Source: a virus
Reading direction: 5' to 3' (one strand)
IMG/VR virus record: IMGVR_UViG_3300029813_000189
Span: 1 to 21,792 of that record
Length of the DNA: 21,792 nucleotides
A program made the position numbers and the translations under genes. Below, in pieces: positions 6,440 through 12,208 of this stretch. The notes under the pieces were generated by a model. It saw only the letters and a list, made by a program, of their open reading frames with translations, made no database searches and was not told where the DNA came from. The stretch's first letter is position 1, and every line of letters begins with the position of its first letter.

Positions 6440-7577
6440 TGCTCGCCTGATCCCAGCCCTGCTTGAATACCCACAAGTGATCCCACCAGTGACGTGCTGC
6501 GCGCTTCTCGGTGCGCACACGCCCCGTCTCCGGTTCTGGCACCTCGGGATAGAAGCACAGATGGGCCGGCCCCGGCGCGTTGCGCAGGAAGGAGCCGCAC
6601 AACTCGCTTTGGGCAAGTGGGTATTCATAGCTCATGTCCCACTTCCACGCTCGGTTGACCATGCAACGGCCAGGGCTCGTCATGGCGGCGTCAATCAGCG
6701 TCGGTCCCGGCTCATCCCCGTCATGCCTAGCGGCTCGCGATCCAGGCCATTCTCGGTATCCCGCTCCCAATGCCACAAAGGGGACCGTCCTGGGCACCGG
6801 TTCCGCCGGCCATTTCCACACAGCCATGCCGCGTGAACGGTAGTACTCCGCATAGATGTTCTCGGTCCACCACAGCCGATAGAGACTTGGCGCGTAGAAA
6901 TTAACACGCGGCCCGACCCGACCCTGGCCATGGCTGCTTGGCGCTCCGTACCAGATGATCTCCGCAGCCGGACACAGATCGCGGGCTATGCGGTCGAAGG
7001 CAATCAGCTTCTCGGCAATACAGCTATCGTGACGAGTCTCTGCATCCCAATCAAGTCTCATCTTCTCGTGGTCGTAGACGATGAACCCGATCGGCACGTT
7101 CCTCTGGTCGGTACTTCGCTTAATATGGCTAAGTCGCTCGTGGAAACTACTGAGCGTAGCGTTGTGTCGCCAGGAGTCCTTGCACGGATTCAAGCCATCT
7201 TCCCAGCCACCAGTGTGATAAGGTGAGAAATGAACGGCCAACACCGTGCCGGGCACCGCTGCCGCAATCTGGCGAGCCGACGCCCAGCGACTCGGACGAA
7301 ACCAATTCGCCGAGATGGACACGCATCCCGAGATGCGCGCAAACGCTTCAGCCAACCGCCGATTCTTCGGCTCGAACCATTCAGGCGCGTGCGGCCAGCT
7401 CAGGACTTTACACTGGAAAGGCTGCATCCCGTCCAAGCGAGCCGCGTACTGCGCGCGAACCTTATCCCAGTTTGTTCTGGCACTTTTCGTCCGAGGCTTA
7501 GACTTGGTACCGGGCACCTCGGCCTTTAGCCTTCCCACTTTCGTCTTTTTTGCTAGCGTAGTTTTTTTCGCCTTCAT
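6429..7577 (-). CDS. Large protein of possible TIM-barrel glycosidase type
   Basis: 382 aa, the largest gene in the membrane/lysis cluster. A Lys-rich N-terminal tail (about 35 residues) is followed by alternating hydrophobic strands and helices: VLAVHFSPYHTGGW, IGFIVYDHEKM, EIIWYGAPS, VNFYAPSLY, VPFVALGAG. Acidic residues at strand ends (notably YDHE) and aromatic-rich loops suggest a (beta/alpha)8 carbohydrate-active enzyme, possibly the lysin or a glycan-degrading virion enzyme. No family motif is certain. AAGGAG lies 5 nt before the ATG, with ATGA coupling upstream. Ends in TAG. Confidence 0.8.
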   Translation of the reverse strand: MKAKKTTLAKKTKVGRLKAEVPGTKSKPRTKSARTNWDKVRAQYAARLDGMQPFQCKVLSWPHAPEWFEPKNRRLAEAFARISGCVSISANWFRPSRWASARQIAAAVPGTVLAVHFSPYHTGGWEDGLNPCKDSWRHNATLSSFHERLSHIKRSTDQRNVPIGFIVYDHEKMRLDWDAETRHDSCIAEKLIAFDRIARDLCPAAEIIWYGAPSSHGQGRVGPRVNFYAPSLYRLWWTENIYAEYYRSRGMAVWKWPAEPVPRTVPFVALGAGYREWPGSRAARHDGDEPGPTLIDAAMTSPGRCMVNRAWKWDMSYEYPLAQSELCGSFLRNAPGPAHLCFYPEVPEPETGRVRTEKRAARHWWDHLWVFKQGWDQASNGK

Positions 7578-7765
7578 GGATGCTCCTTCACGAAGCGGGT
7601 TTCGCCCGTTTTGACCAAAGCCTTAAACTCGTCCAGTTGGCGTTCGATCTCCTGCAATACCACCCAGAAATTTGTCACCGGGCATATCCTGGAATTCGGG
7701 CAACGCACAGACTCGATGAGGTTTTCCCAGCTTTGTAGTTTTAGGCGAATCGCCACTTTGTTCAT
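7574..7765 (-). CDS. Small helical hypothetical protein
   Basis: 63 aa starting MNKVAIRLKLQSWENLIESV, amphipathic helices separated by a CPNSRICP segment. GAGG lies 5 nt before the ATG. Stop and start overlap with neighbours on both sides (ATGA), so it sits inside a translationally coupled set. No recognised function. Confidence 0.65.
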   Translation of the reverse strand: MNKVAIRLKLQSWENLIESVRCPNSRICPVTNFWVVLQEIERQLDEFKALVKTGETRFVKEHP

Positions 7766-7839
7766 TTCATCCTCGCACAAACAACCGGGCGCCCCGTGCC
7801 TTTACCCTTTTTGACGGCAACGAGGGAAAGTGCTGCCAT
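7762..7839 (-). CDS. 25-residue micro-ORF coupled to next gene
   Basis: ATG at 7839 with AAGGG 6 nt upstream encodes MAALSLVAVKKGKGTGRPVV plus five residues, and stops in ATGA overlap with the ATG of the next gene. Placement and spacing suggest a translated leader or a very small basic peptide. The sequence alone cannot separate this from chance. Confidence 0.4.
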   Translation of the reverse strand: MAALSLVAVKKGKGTGRPVVCARMK

Positions 7840-8095
7840 ATCTAGCCCTTCCCGGGACACGCCGCGGAGAGCAGTAGGCGATTACCGGTTTGGTTAGAAG
7901 CCAACATTTCGTACCCATTACGTCTCGGGACGCCCGGTTCGATTCAATGCGGCGGGCCGGTCCTACCCCGGCCATGGGTGGGCAGCGCTTTGCCGGACAG
8001 AAATCCAGAGTTGTCATGCCCTATCTTCGCCTCAGCATGCGAGGCCCCAGCTCGACTTGCCTGCGTGTCATGTCGCCACGCCGCCGCCGCATAAC
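7840..8095. other. Gene-free structured region with repeat copy A
   Basis: No convincing gene. It contains an imperfect hairpin around 7861-7882, GTTTGG/CCAAC around 7899-7916, CGGG-ACG-CCCG at 7926-7936, and a long-range inverted repeat ATGCGGCGG/CCGCCGCAT (7947-7955 with 8084-8092). The ends of the last element are repeated near 13.1 kb. Confidence 0.5.
7945..8092. repeat. Dispersed repeat copy A, conserved ends and unique middle
   Basis: The plus-strand sequence begins CAATGCGGCGGGCCG and ends CGCCACGCCGCCGCCGCAT. Both end sequences recur in the same order at 13103-13117 and 13183-13201. The middle (about 110 nt here) is not shared. The ends are imperfect inverted repeats of each other. 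Confidence 0.55.
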
Positions 8096-8338
8096 TCACG
8101 ACTGCTGCCGCTTTCCAGTTCCGTGACAATCGGGGCACTTTACAAAATGCCAACCATCGTTTGCCGGCCTCTTGGCCTCAGCTTTAAGCCACAAAGATTG
8201 CCAGGGCTCCTCCATATCATCCTTGCTGACAGGTACAACACCCGTTCCTTCGCATTGCCCATCACAGCATGTCTCAGGATCAGGATGTGGAATCCCCAAC
8301 GCAGTGTAACGGTCAACAATTTCGATTCTGTCCTTCAT
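8096..8338 (-). CDS. Zinc-binding protein with CxxCxGxG motif
   Basis: 80 aa. CCDGQCEGTG at about residues 24-33 and CPDCHGTG near the C-terminus form a DnaJ-type (CxxCxGxG) zinc site. GWHFVKCPDC is a pattern I associate with small phage proteins. AAGGAG lies 7 nt before the ATG, chosen over a longer frame that runs through the upstream structured gap. Role unknown. Confidence 0.75.
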   Translation of the reverse strand: MKDRIEIVDRYTALGIPHPDPETCCDGQCEGTGVVPVSKDDMEEPWQSLWLKAEAKRPANDGWHFVKCPDCHGTGKRQQS

Positions 8339-8358
8339 CCATCTTCTCCTTTCAAAAC

Positions 8359-8437
8359 TGCGACGGGCTGATCCTGTCTTGGCCGACGATCGGTGACTTA
8401 TGGCACGTCCGGCTGAGTTTCTGTAACCGCCGCCGCA
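8359..8437 (-). promoter_or_regulatory. Structured spacer with end motif related to repeats A/B
   Basis: In minus-strand RNA, UGCGGCGG (8437-8430) can pair with CCGUCGCA (8366-8359) with one G-U wobble that would be a mismatch in the plus strand. Inside, CCGA/UCGG forms a small hairpin. The motif TGCGGCGGCGG matches the ends of the repeats near 8.0 and 13.1 kb. It fills the gap before the 8096-8338 gene. Confidence 0.4.
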
Positions 8438-8438
8438 T

Positions 8439-8843
8439 TCACTTGTCAAATGCTCCGCGCGCCTTCGCCCGACGCTTGATCCACGCCAATCGAGCTTTTG
8501 CGGTTATGACCAATTCGTCTAGATAAGTTTGAAGGGCTTCGTCGCCTTCGGAGGGGCAGGGGGACTTTTCAAGTTTCTCGGCGAAGGCGTTAAAAGTGCT
8601 CCTGCCCGCGCCCCGGTTAGCACAGGGCGCGTCATCCGTCTCAGTAGCACCTAGCACACACTTGTGGCAGCCGCCCGACAAGTTTGTGGCAGTGGCCCGA
8701 CAAAGTGAGCAACTTGTGTGGCTCCCATAATTAACCGCCCACCAGGTGACGTATTTACCGGGGTTCGCAATCAGCTTTTCATACGCGGTGATTGTCTGGT
8801 CCAAAGCCTTTAACATCTTTTTGTGGAATCGTCGTCGGGCCAT
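8439..8843 (-). CDS. Cysteine-rich zinc-finger-like phage protein
   Basis: 134 aa. N-terminal basic helix (MARRRFHKKMLKALDQTI), then WWAVNYGSHTSCSLCRA, GGCHKCVLG and a further Cys at PCANRG, arranged as a zinc site, and a C-terminal helical, basic tail. AGGAG lies 8 nt before the ATG. A W-x..CxxC..CxxC layout recurs in small phage proteins of unknown function. A nearby hairpin (8875-8900) lies just upstream of its ribosome binding site. Confidence 0.7.
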   Translation of the reverse strand: MARRRFHKKMLKALDQTITAYEKLIANPGKYVTWWAVNYGSHTSCSLCRATATNLSGGCHKCVLGATETDDAPCANRGAGRSTFNAFAEKLEKSPCPSEGDEALQTYLDELVITAKARLAWIKRRAKARGAFDK

Positions 8844-8874
8844 TAGTTGTTCTCCTAGCAGTAAACCGCGTTTC

Positions 8875-8900
8875 GCAACACGCCTCACGGAGCATGTTGC
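8875..8900 (-). promoter_or_regulatory. Hairpin ahead of 8439-8843 gene
   Basis: GCAACA/TGTTGC arms (8875-8880 with 8895-8900) enclosing further short pairs. It sits 20-odd nt before the ribosome binding site. Part of the general pattern of structured gaps in this operon. Confidence 0.4.
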
Positions 8901-8924
8901 TTGCTAAAGCCCTTCGGTTTTTCC

Positions 8925-9098
8925 TCACCCCTCCAGCTCTTCGGCCTTTGCGGTCTCCCTGGCCGCCTCGGTCTCACTCTTCAACCGTTCGATCAACTCA
9001 CCCACGGCATCAAGGTACTAGGAGGCGCTGAGGTGTCGCAACTTGTCCTGAGCGATGCCAATCAGGTCTTCGAATATCATCTCGGTTTCATGCTTCAT
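8925..9098 (-). CDS. Small helical protein interrupted by in-frame TAG
   Basis: From the ATG at 9098 the frame gives MKHETEMIFEDLIGIAQDKL plus RHLSAS, meets TAG at 9020-9018, then continues without another stop as YLDAVGELIERLKSETEAAR and ten more residues to TGA at 8925. The downstream part has the same amphipathic, Glu/Lys/Arg-rich helical character and no start codon with a ribosome binding site of its own. Either a nonsense mutation or sequence error split one 57-codon gene, or the TAG is read through. AAGGAG lies 9 nt before the ATG. Confidence 0.55.
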
Positions 9099-9291
9099 CC
9101 TGTACAACTCCTTCGTCGCTTCGCCTTGTTCTGCTGATTTTCCCGAGTAGTCTGGCACATTTCGAACAGTAAGTCTGACAAGGTTCTTGGGTCTGAACCC
9201 AACCACGGGGCAGGGCGTCCGCCCCGGGTATGCGTAGACGACTGCGTAGCCCACATAAGTCACATCTGTATCGTCCGAGGCGCTTAATCAT
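9088..9291 (-). CDS. Small zinc-finger-like protein
   Basis: 67 aa. YRCDLCG at residues 8-14 and YCSKCA at about 41-46 give two CxxC pairs, with a LPRGWVQ segment between them, a layout seen in small phage zinc-binding proteins. The ATG overlaps the upstream stop (ATGA). Another frame over the same bases is open but lacks such motifs. Confidence 0.65.
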   Translation of the reverse strand: MIKRLGRYRCDLCGLRSRLRIPGADALPRGWVQTQEPCQTYCSKCARLLGKISRTRRSDEGVVQDEA

Positions 9292-9470
9292 CCCTTCGCC
9301 GTGACCTCCACCAGCTCGAAGATTGCGGCGTCCTTGCCGGCGAGCCTCTTTAGGATGGCCTTTGCTTGAAGCTCCGTGGTGGGATGAATGTATACGCAGC
9401 CGATCTTGTCATACACAATTCCATCGCGATAGCCCGCCACGAACCGGTCATTGCGTTTAGCCTTTGCCAT
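9288..9470 (-). CDS. Small basic protein, tandem paralogue of 9457-9663
   Basis: 60 aa. Starts MAKAKRNDRFVAGYRDGIV and ends IFELVEVTAKG. The same frame of residues (RF-x-AGY, P-x-TE-x-QA, IFELVEV, KG end) is present in the gene immediately upstream. Beta-rich with a basic start. Function unknown. It overlaps its paralogue by 14 nt. Confidence 0.75.
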   Translation of the reverse strand: MAKAKRNDRFVAGYRDGIVYDKIGCVYIHPTTELQAKAILKRLAGKDAAIFELVEVTAKG

Positions 9471-9663
9471 CTGGAACCTCGACTAGCTCGAAGATCATGC
9501 CGCCACCGCCAGGTAATTTTTTTGCCTCGGTCCGCGCCTGAATCTCCGTCATTGGTTTCAAGAAGAGTCTGCCGCGCAGACCACGAATCGCCTCAAACCT
9601 GCTGGTGACACAGACTAAGCTGTAGCCCGCCAAGAAGCGATGCTTATCTTTACCCTTGCCCAT
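9457..9663 (-). CDS. Small basic protein, tandem paralogue of 9288-9470
   Basis: 68 aa. MGKGKDKHRFLAGYSLVC at the start and MIFELVEVPDGKG at the end align with the following gene, with an extra 8 or so residues in the middle. GGAGG lies 8 nt before the ATG, in a start block nearly identical to that of the 9702-9947 gene. A recent tandem duplication is likely. Function unknown. Confidence 0.75.
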   Translation of the reverse strand: MGKGKDKHRFLAGYSLVCVTSRFEAIRGLRGRLFLKPMTEIQARTEAKKLPGGGGMIFELVEVPDGKG

Positions 9664-9701
9664 TGGTTATTCCTCCAGGGAGCGTCGGAAAGGCTATATG
9701 A

Positions 9702-9947
9702 CTACTTAAACCAGCCGCGAAGAATTGTCCGGCCGTCTCGCAGGGAGCCGTAACTGTAACCGGCACGCTTGAGCCGTTCACGAACATCACGCCGGGTTGG
9801 TTCGTCGAAAATGGCAGCCAGGGTAAAAACCAGGCGACCATCATCAGCAGGACCGTCAAACTCCAAATATTCCTTGGCTAACTTTTGCGCCTTACGAATC
9901 TGCCGCTCTTGCGCTCTGGTTAGTTGTCTACTTTCTCTTTTGGCCAT
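9702..9947 (-). CDS. Small basic helical protein
   Basis: 81 aa. Basic, helical N-terminal half (RAQERQIRKAQKLAKEYL) and a C-terminal DVRERLKRAGYSYGSLRDGR segment that could be a winged or helical nucleic-acid-binding element. GGAGG lies 8 nt before the ATG. Ends in TAG. No family recognised. Confidence 0.7.
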   Translation of the reverse strand: MAKRESRQLTRAQERQIRKAQKLAKEYLEFDGPADDGRLVFTLAAIFDEPTRRDVRERLKRAGYSYGSLRDGRTILRGWFK

Positions 9948-9983
9948 TGGTCATTCCTCCGGTGGCAGAATCGTCACTCCGTT

Positions 9984-10121
9984 TCACCTACCGCGATACT
10001 CCCAGCCCCGATACTTCCACCAGATTTGTTCAAGCCTGTCGAGCTCTTCGCGTTTCCAGCCGTAGGCGAGACAGCGAACTAGAAACTCGGCACACAAGCG
10101 CACCTTGACACGTTTATTCAT
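9984..10121 (-). CDS. 45-residue Trp-rich protein
   Basis: MNKRVKVRLCAEFLVRCLAY followed by GWKREELDRLEQIWWKYRGW and a short tail. Coherent amphipathic helix with a WW pair. AAGGA lies 5 nt before the ATG, and the start overlaps the stop of a 16-codon ORF (ATGA). Resembles small phage helical proteins. No function can be assigned. Confidence 0.65.
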   Translation of the reverse strand: MNKRVKVRLCAEFLVRCLAYGWKREELDRLEQIWWKYRGWEYRGR

Positions 10122-10168
10122 TTCATTCCTTCGACAGTAGCATCGTTACGATGTCGCCATCGTTTCAT
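10118..10168 (-). CDS. 16-residue micro-ORF, possible leader peptide
   Basis: Perfect AAGGAG 6 nt before ATG; encodes MKRWRHRNDATVEGMK and stops in ATGA overlap with the next gene. The strong ribosome binding site and exact overlap suggest it is translated and couples translation of the 45-residue protein. Confidence 0.5.
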   Translation of the reverse strand: MKRWRHRNDATVEGMK

Positions 10169-10183
10169 CTCAATCTCCTTTAA

Positions 10184-10339
10184 TCAGACCCCGCCGGCGG
10201 ACCGGGAACGTCCCGGCTGAAGAACTGAGCGTTCATGCCCTGGCTGTTGGGGCTGAGCTTCATTTGTCACCGGCGGGGCTGTTACTTTTACTGTGACAAA
10301 GTTCGTCGTGTTCGCATCGTCTGCAGTCGTTTTTTCCAT
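10184..10339 (-). CDS. Possible 51-residue Pro/Gln/Arg-rich protein
   Basis: ATG at 10339 with GAGGG just upstream. MEKTTADDANTTNFVTVKVT is followed by a Pro/Gln-rich, basic tail. It overlaps the end of the upstream cysteine-rich gene by 80 nt in another frame, but it fills the otherwise empty 10187-10259 and ends directly before the next ribosome binding site. Confidence 0.45.
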   Translation of the reverse strand: MEKTTADDANTTNFVTVKVTAPPVTNEAQPQQPGHERSVLQPGRSRSAGGV

Positions 10340-10484
10340 CACCCTCATATTTCTCACAAACAGGTGGAATAACATCTACAGCCCATTCTAATGGATCGCA
10401 CACGCAACCGTCCGGCTGTTCAATCCATTGCGGCTCGTGATGTTCAGCTTCACTCAGACCGCAGACTCTACAGATTCGTTTCAT
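10260..10484 (-). CDS. Cysteine-rich zinc-finger-like protein
   Basis: 74 aa with CRVCGLSEAEHHEPQW at the start, a CVCDPLEW segment, and CRRCEHDELCH near the end: three Cys/His clusters compatible with one or two zinc sites. The start overlaps the end of the resolvase-like gene by 17 nt. Probable accessory nucleic-acid or protein-binding factor. Confidence 0.7.
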   Translation of the reverse strand: MKRICRVCGLSEAEHHEPQWIEQPDGCVCDPLEWAVDVIPPVCEKYEGDGKNDCRRCEHDELCHSKSNSPAGDK

Positions 10485-10905
10485 TTCTCACCAGCGGGGC
10501 CTTTTTGTAACCGAGGGCAACTAGATATTCGTCGAGTACGGCAGTCGCCAAGACTGGTCCGCCGTATTTTTTCGCATACCGTTCGCCAGTAATCAGCCAA
10601 GGCTTTCGATTATGCCGCCAAACCACGCAGGGCTTACAGTTCGACAAGGCGTCTCGCTTCGCTTGCTGTAACGCATGGCGCAACTCCGCTGACCAGAGCG
10701 TCATCCGCTCCGAACGCTTAACCTCAAAATGCAGCCCTGGAATCGAATGTCTCACGTCAGGCGAATCGCCACCGCCACGATGTTGCTGACCGCGCTCGGC
10801 TTCAACCCGTTTGCCGTCCGGCCCAACGAACTGGCGCAGGTACTTCGCCAGGTCTCGCTCGCCGCGTTTGCCTTTATCGATACTGACGATTCGTTTCTTG
10901 CTCAC
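10468..10905 (-). CDS. PD-(D/E)XK nuclease, Holliday-junction-resolvase-like
   Basis: 145 aa starting at GTG (GTGA overlap with the upstream stop). KRGERDLAKYL carries the N-terminal acidic residue (about E16), SPDV the catalytic Asp (about D50) and HFEVKR the ExK pair (about E61, K63). Length and motif order fit phage and archaeal-type Hjc-like resolvases, which cut branched DNA before packaging or during recombination. Its nearness to replication and recombination genes fits. A VRR-type nuclease is the alternative. Confidence 0.8.
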   Translation of the reverse strand: MSKKRIVSIDKGKRGERDLAKYLRQFVGPDGKRVEAERGQQHRGGGDSPDVRHSIPGLHFEVKRSERMTLWSAELRHALQQAKRDALSNCKPCVVWRHNRKPWLITGERYAKKYGGPVLATAVLDEYLVALGYKKAPLVRNETNL

Positions 10906-11096
10906 GGCTGATCTTCCAAGAGCGGTTCGCTTTCACGCTTCACGATGTCGCGGAGTTCGGCGACGAGCCCTTCCCGAGCATCCTTTTTGTCCTTCAACTC
11001 TCCGGCTATTTTCTTGATCTCCGCATCCACGACCGTTAGATCGTGTTCCACCCGCTGCGCTTCCTGCAACAATTTCACTGCGATTTCCGGTCTCAT
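10902..11096 (-). CDS. Small coiled-coil protein
   Basis: 64 aa, almost entirely charged helix (VEHDLTVVDAEIKKIAGELK) and probably a dimeric coiled coil. AAGGAG lies 5 nt before the ATG, in an 18-bp block identical to the start of the 5934-6173 lipoprotein gene. Coupled on both sides. Role unknown. Confidence 0.65.
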   Translation of the reverse strand: MRPEIAVKLLQEAQRVEHDLTVVDAEIKKIAGELKDKKDAREGLVAELRDIVKRESEPLLEDQP

Positions 11097-11326
11097 GGTT
11101 TCTCCTTTGCCTTTTCGTCTGCGATCTTACTGAGCAACAAGCGCACAACTGCTAAGCCCGCGATGCGGCAGTCGGTGATATTTGCCACACCCTGGATTTC
11201 ACCCAGATCGTTTAGGATGCTTCCAGTAGCAACTTTCCGCGTAATGTCGTCAATCAGACCGCGCAGAAGCCCCAAGCGATACATGCAATCTGCTTGAAGA
11301 TCATCATGCTCCTTCTGAAGTGTCAT
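11093..11326 (-). CDS. Small helical hypothetical protein
   Basis: 77 aa, helical, starting MTLQKEHDDLQADCMYRLGL, acidic at the N-terminus and basic at the end (KIADEKAKEKP). AAGGG lies 5 nt before the ATG. Overlaps the following gene (ATGA). No family recognised. Confidence 0.6.
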   Translation of the reverse strand: MTLQKEHDDLQADCMYRLGLLRGLIDDITRKVATGSILNDLGEIQGVANITDCRIAGLAVVRLLLSKIADEKAKEKP

Positions 11327-11443
11327 CTCGTCCCTTTCGGTTATCGGACTGCCAAAATCGTCTCTAAGCGTTTCGGGGGTGCCCAGCTATGGGTCGGGCT
11401 CGTAAAATCGCGCCACGGGGCCAAGATCGCTTCTCAGGCCCAA
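11327..11443. other. Structured gap between loader and downstream genes
   Basis: 117 nt without a credible gene. Contains short inverted repeats (GCCC/GGGC and GGGCC/GGCCC type arms). No promoter or T-run terminator stands out. Confidence 0.3.
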
Positions 11444-12208
11444 TCAGGCGCCGCCGCCTCCAGGCAACGAGCCTGGCGTCGCGTCGTGCGACTCCACGTC
11501 GCCGCCGGCGCTCTTTGGCCGACGGAAAGAGGGCCAGTCGCAGAGCCAGATGCCGCCCGTTTCTAACAATCGGCCATAAATACTCAGACCGATTGACAAC
11601 TTGAACTCATCGGGTTCCTGATTGCTAATTAGCACCGTGTCGAGTTTGTCGCCATAACGCACGTCGATCAGGTAGGTTAGCAACCGGTTTTCCCAATCGC
11701 TACCACCGCGCTCATGGGCATCATCCACAATCAGCAGTGTTCGTTTCGTGAACTCGTCAAGTTGCTGGCGCTCAGTCGGGCCGTTTGGCCGATATGCCTC
11801 GCGGATGCCCATGAAGATGTCGAGCGTCCGAACATATAGCGGCCAAGGCCGCTCCGATGTTTCGATGTGGTGACGAACCAGCTCAACCGCGAGCTGTGTC
11901 TTGCCCGTACCCCGCTCACCGAGCAAGGCAACGAGAAAGCCGTCGCCAAGCCGTTCACTAAGCCCATCCAGCTTTTGCCTCCACGGCACGCAGATGTTCT
12001 CGATTACAGGAGCGTGCCGGCGTGGGATACCAGCGTTCGCCCCGGCCCTCCGGCGCCGAGTCTGAGTTTGCATCCTCTCCAATTCCGCAATACTTGGCAT
12101 ATCAGAAGCGGGTGGCTTCGCCAGGATCGGAGGCATACTCTCCTGGATGGCGCTCGCTCCAGGTAGTCGGCGGTTTTCGAGCACCTGTTCGTACTGCTTT
12201 TCCGTCAT
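11444..12208 (-). CDS. DnaC/IstB-like AAA+ helicase loader
   Basis: 254 aa from the ATG at 12208 (GGAG 8 nt upstream). Walker A GERGTGKT at about 97-104, Walker B LLIVDD at about 158-163, sensor-1-like LISNQ at about 193-197. These identify a DnaC/IstB-type ATPase, which in phages loads the replicative helicase at the origin (lambda P-like role). The N-terminal 65 residues are Pro/Arg-rich, and this part overlaps the end of the initiator gene by 107 nt. A start at 12100 without a ribosome binding site would avoid the overlap. The last residues (PGGGGA) look disordered. Confidence 0.85.
   Translation of the reverse strand: MTEKQYEQVLENRRLPGASAIQESMPPILAKPPASDMPSIAELERMQTQTRRRRAGANAGIPRRHAPVIENICVPWRQKLDGLSERLGDGFLVALLGERGTGKTQLAVELVRHHIETSERPWPLYVRTLDIFMGIREAYRPNGPTERQQLDEFTKRTLLIVDDAHERGGSDWENRLLTYLIDVRYGDKLDTVLISNQEPDEFKLSIGLSIYGRLLETGGIWLCDWPSFRRPKSAGGDVESHDATPGSLPGGGGA

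Noticed and set aside
7885-7960. tRNA-like sequence (D-arm-like GGTTTGGTTAGAAGCC and GGTTCGATTC)
   Set aside because: The T-stem does not pair, no 7-bp acceptor stem is present and the anticodon arm has only three pairs. At most a degenerate remnant.
7802-8017. 71-codon minus-strand frame in the structured gap
   Set aside because: Poor ribosome binding site and composition driven by hairpins. The region is better explained as non-coding.
8925-9098. Genome-wide reassignment of TAG to an amino acid
   Set aside because: TAG ends several other genes in sensible places, including before terminators and within overlaps, so a standard code fits.
9018-9263. Frame extending the interrupted gene upstream to 9263
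   Set aside because: It overlaps the better supported cysteine-pair gene, and only the ATG at 9098 has a ribosome binding site.
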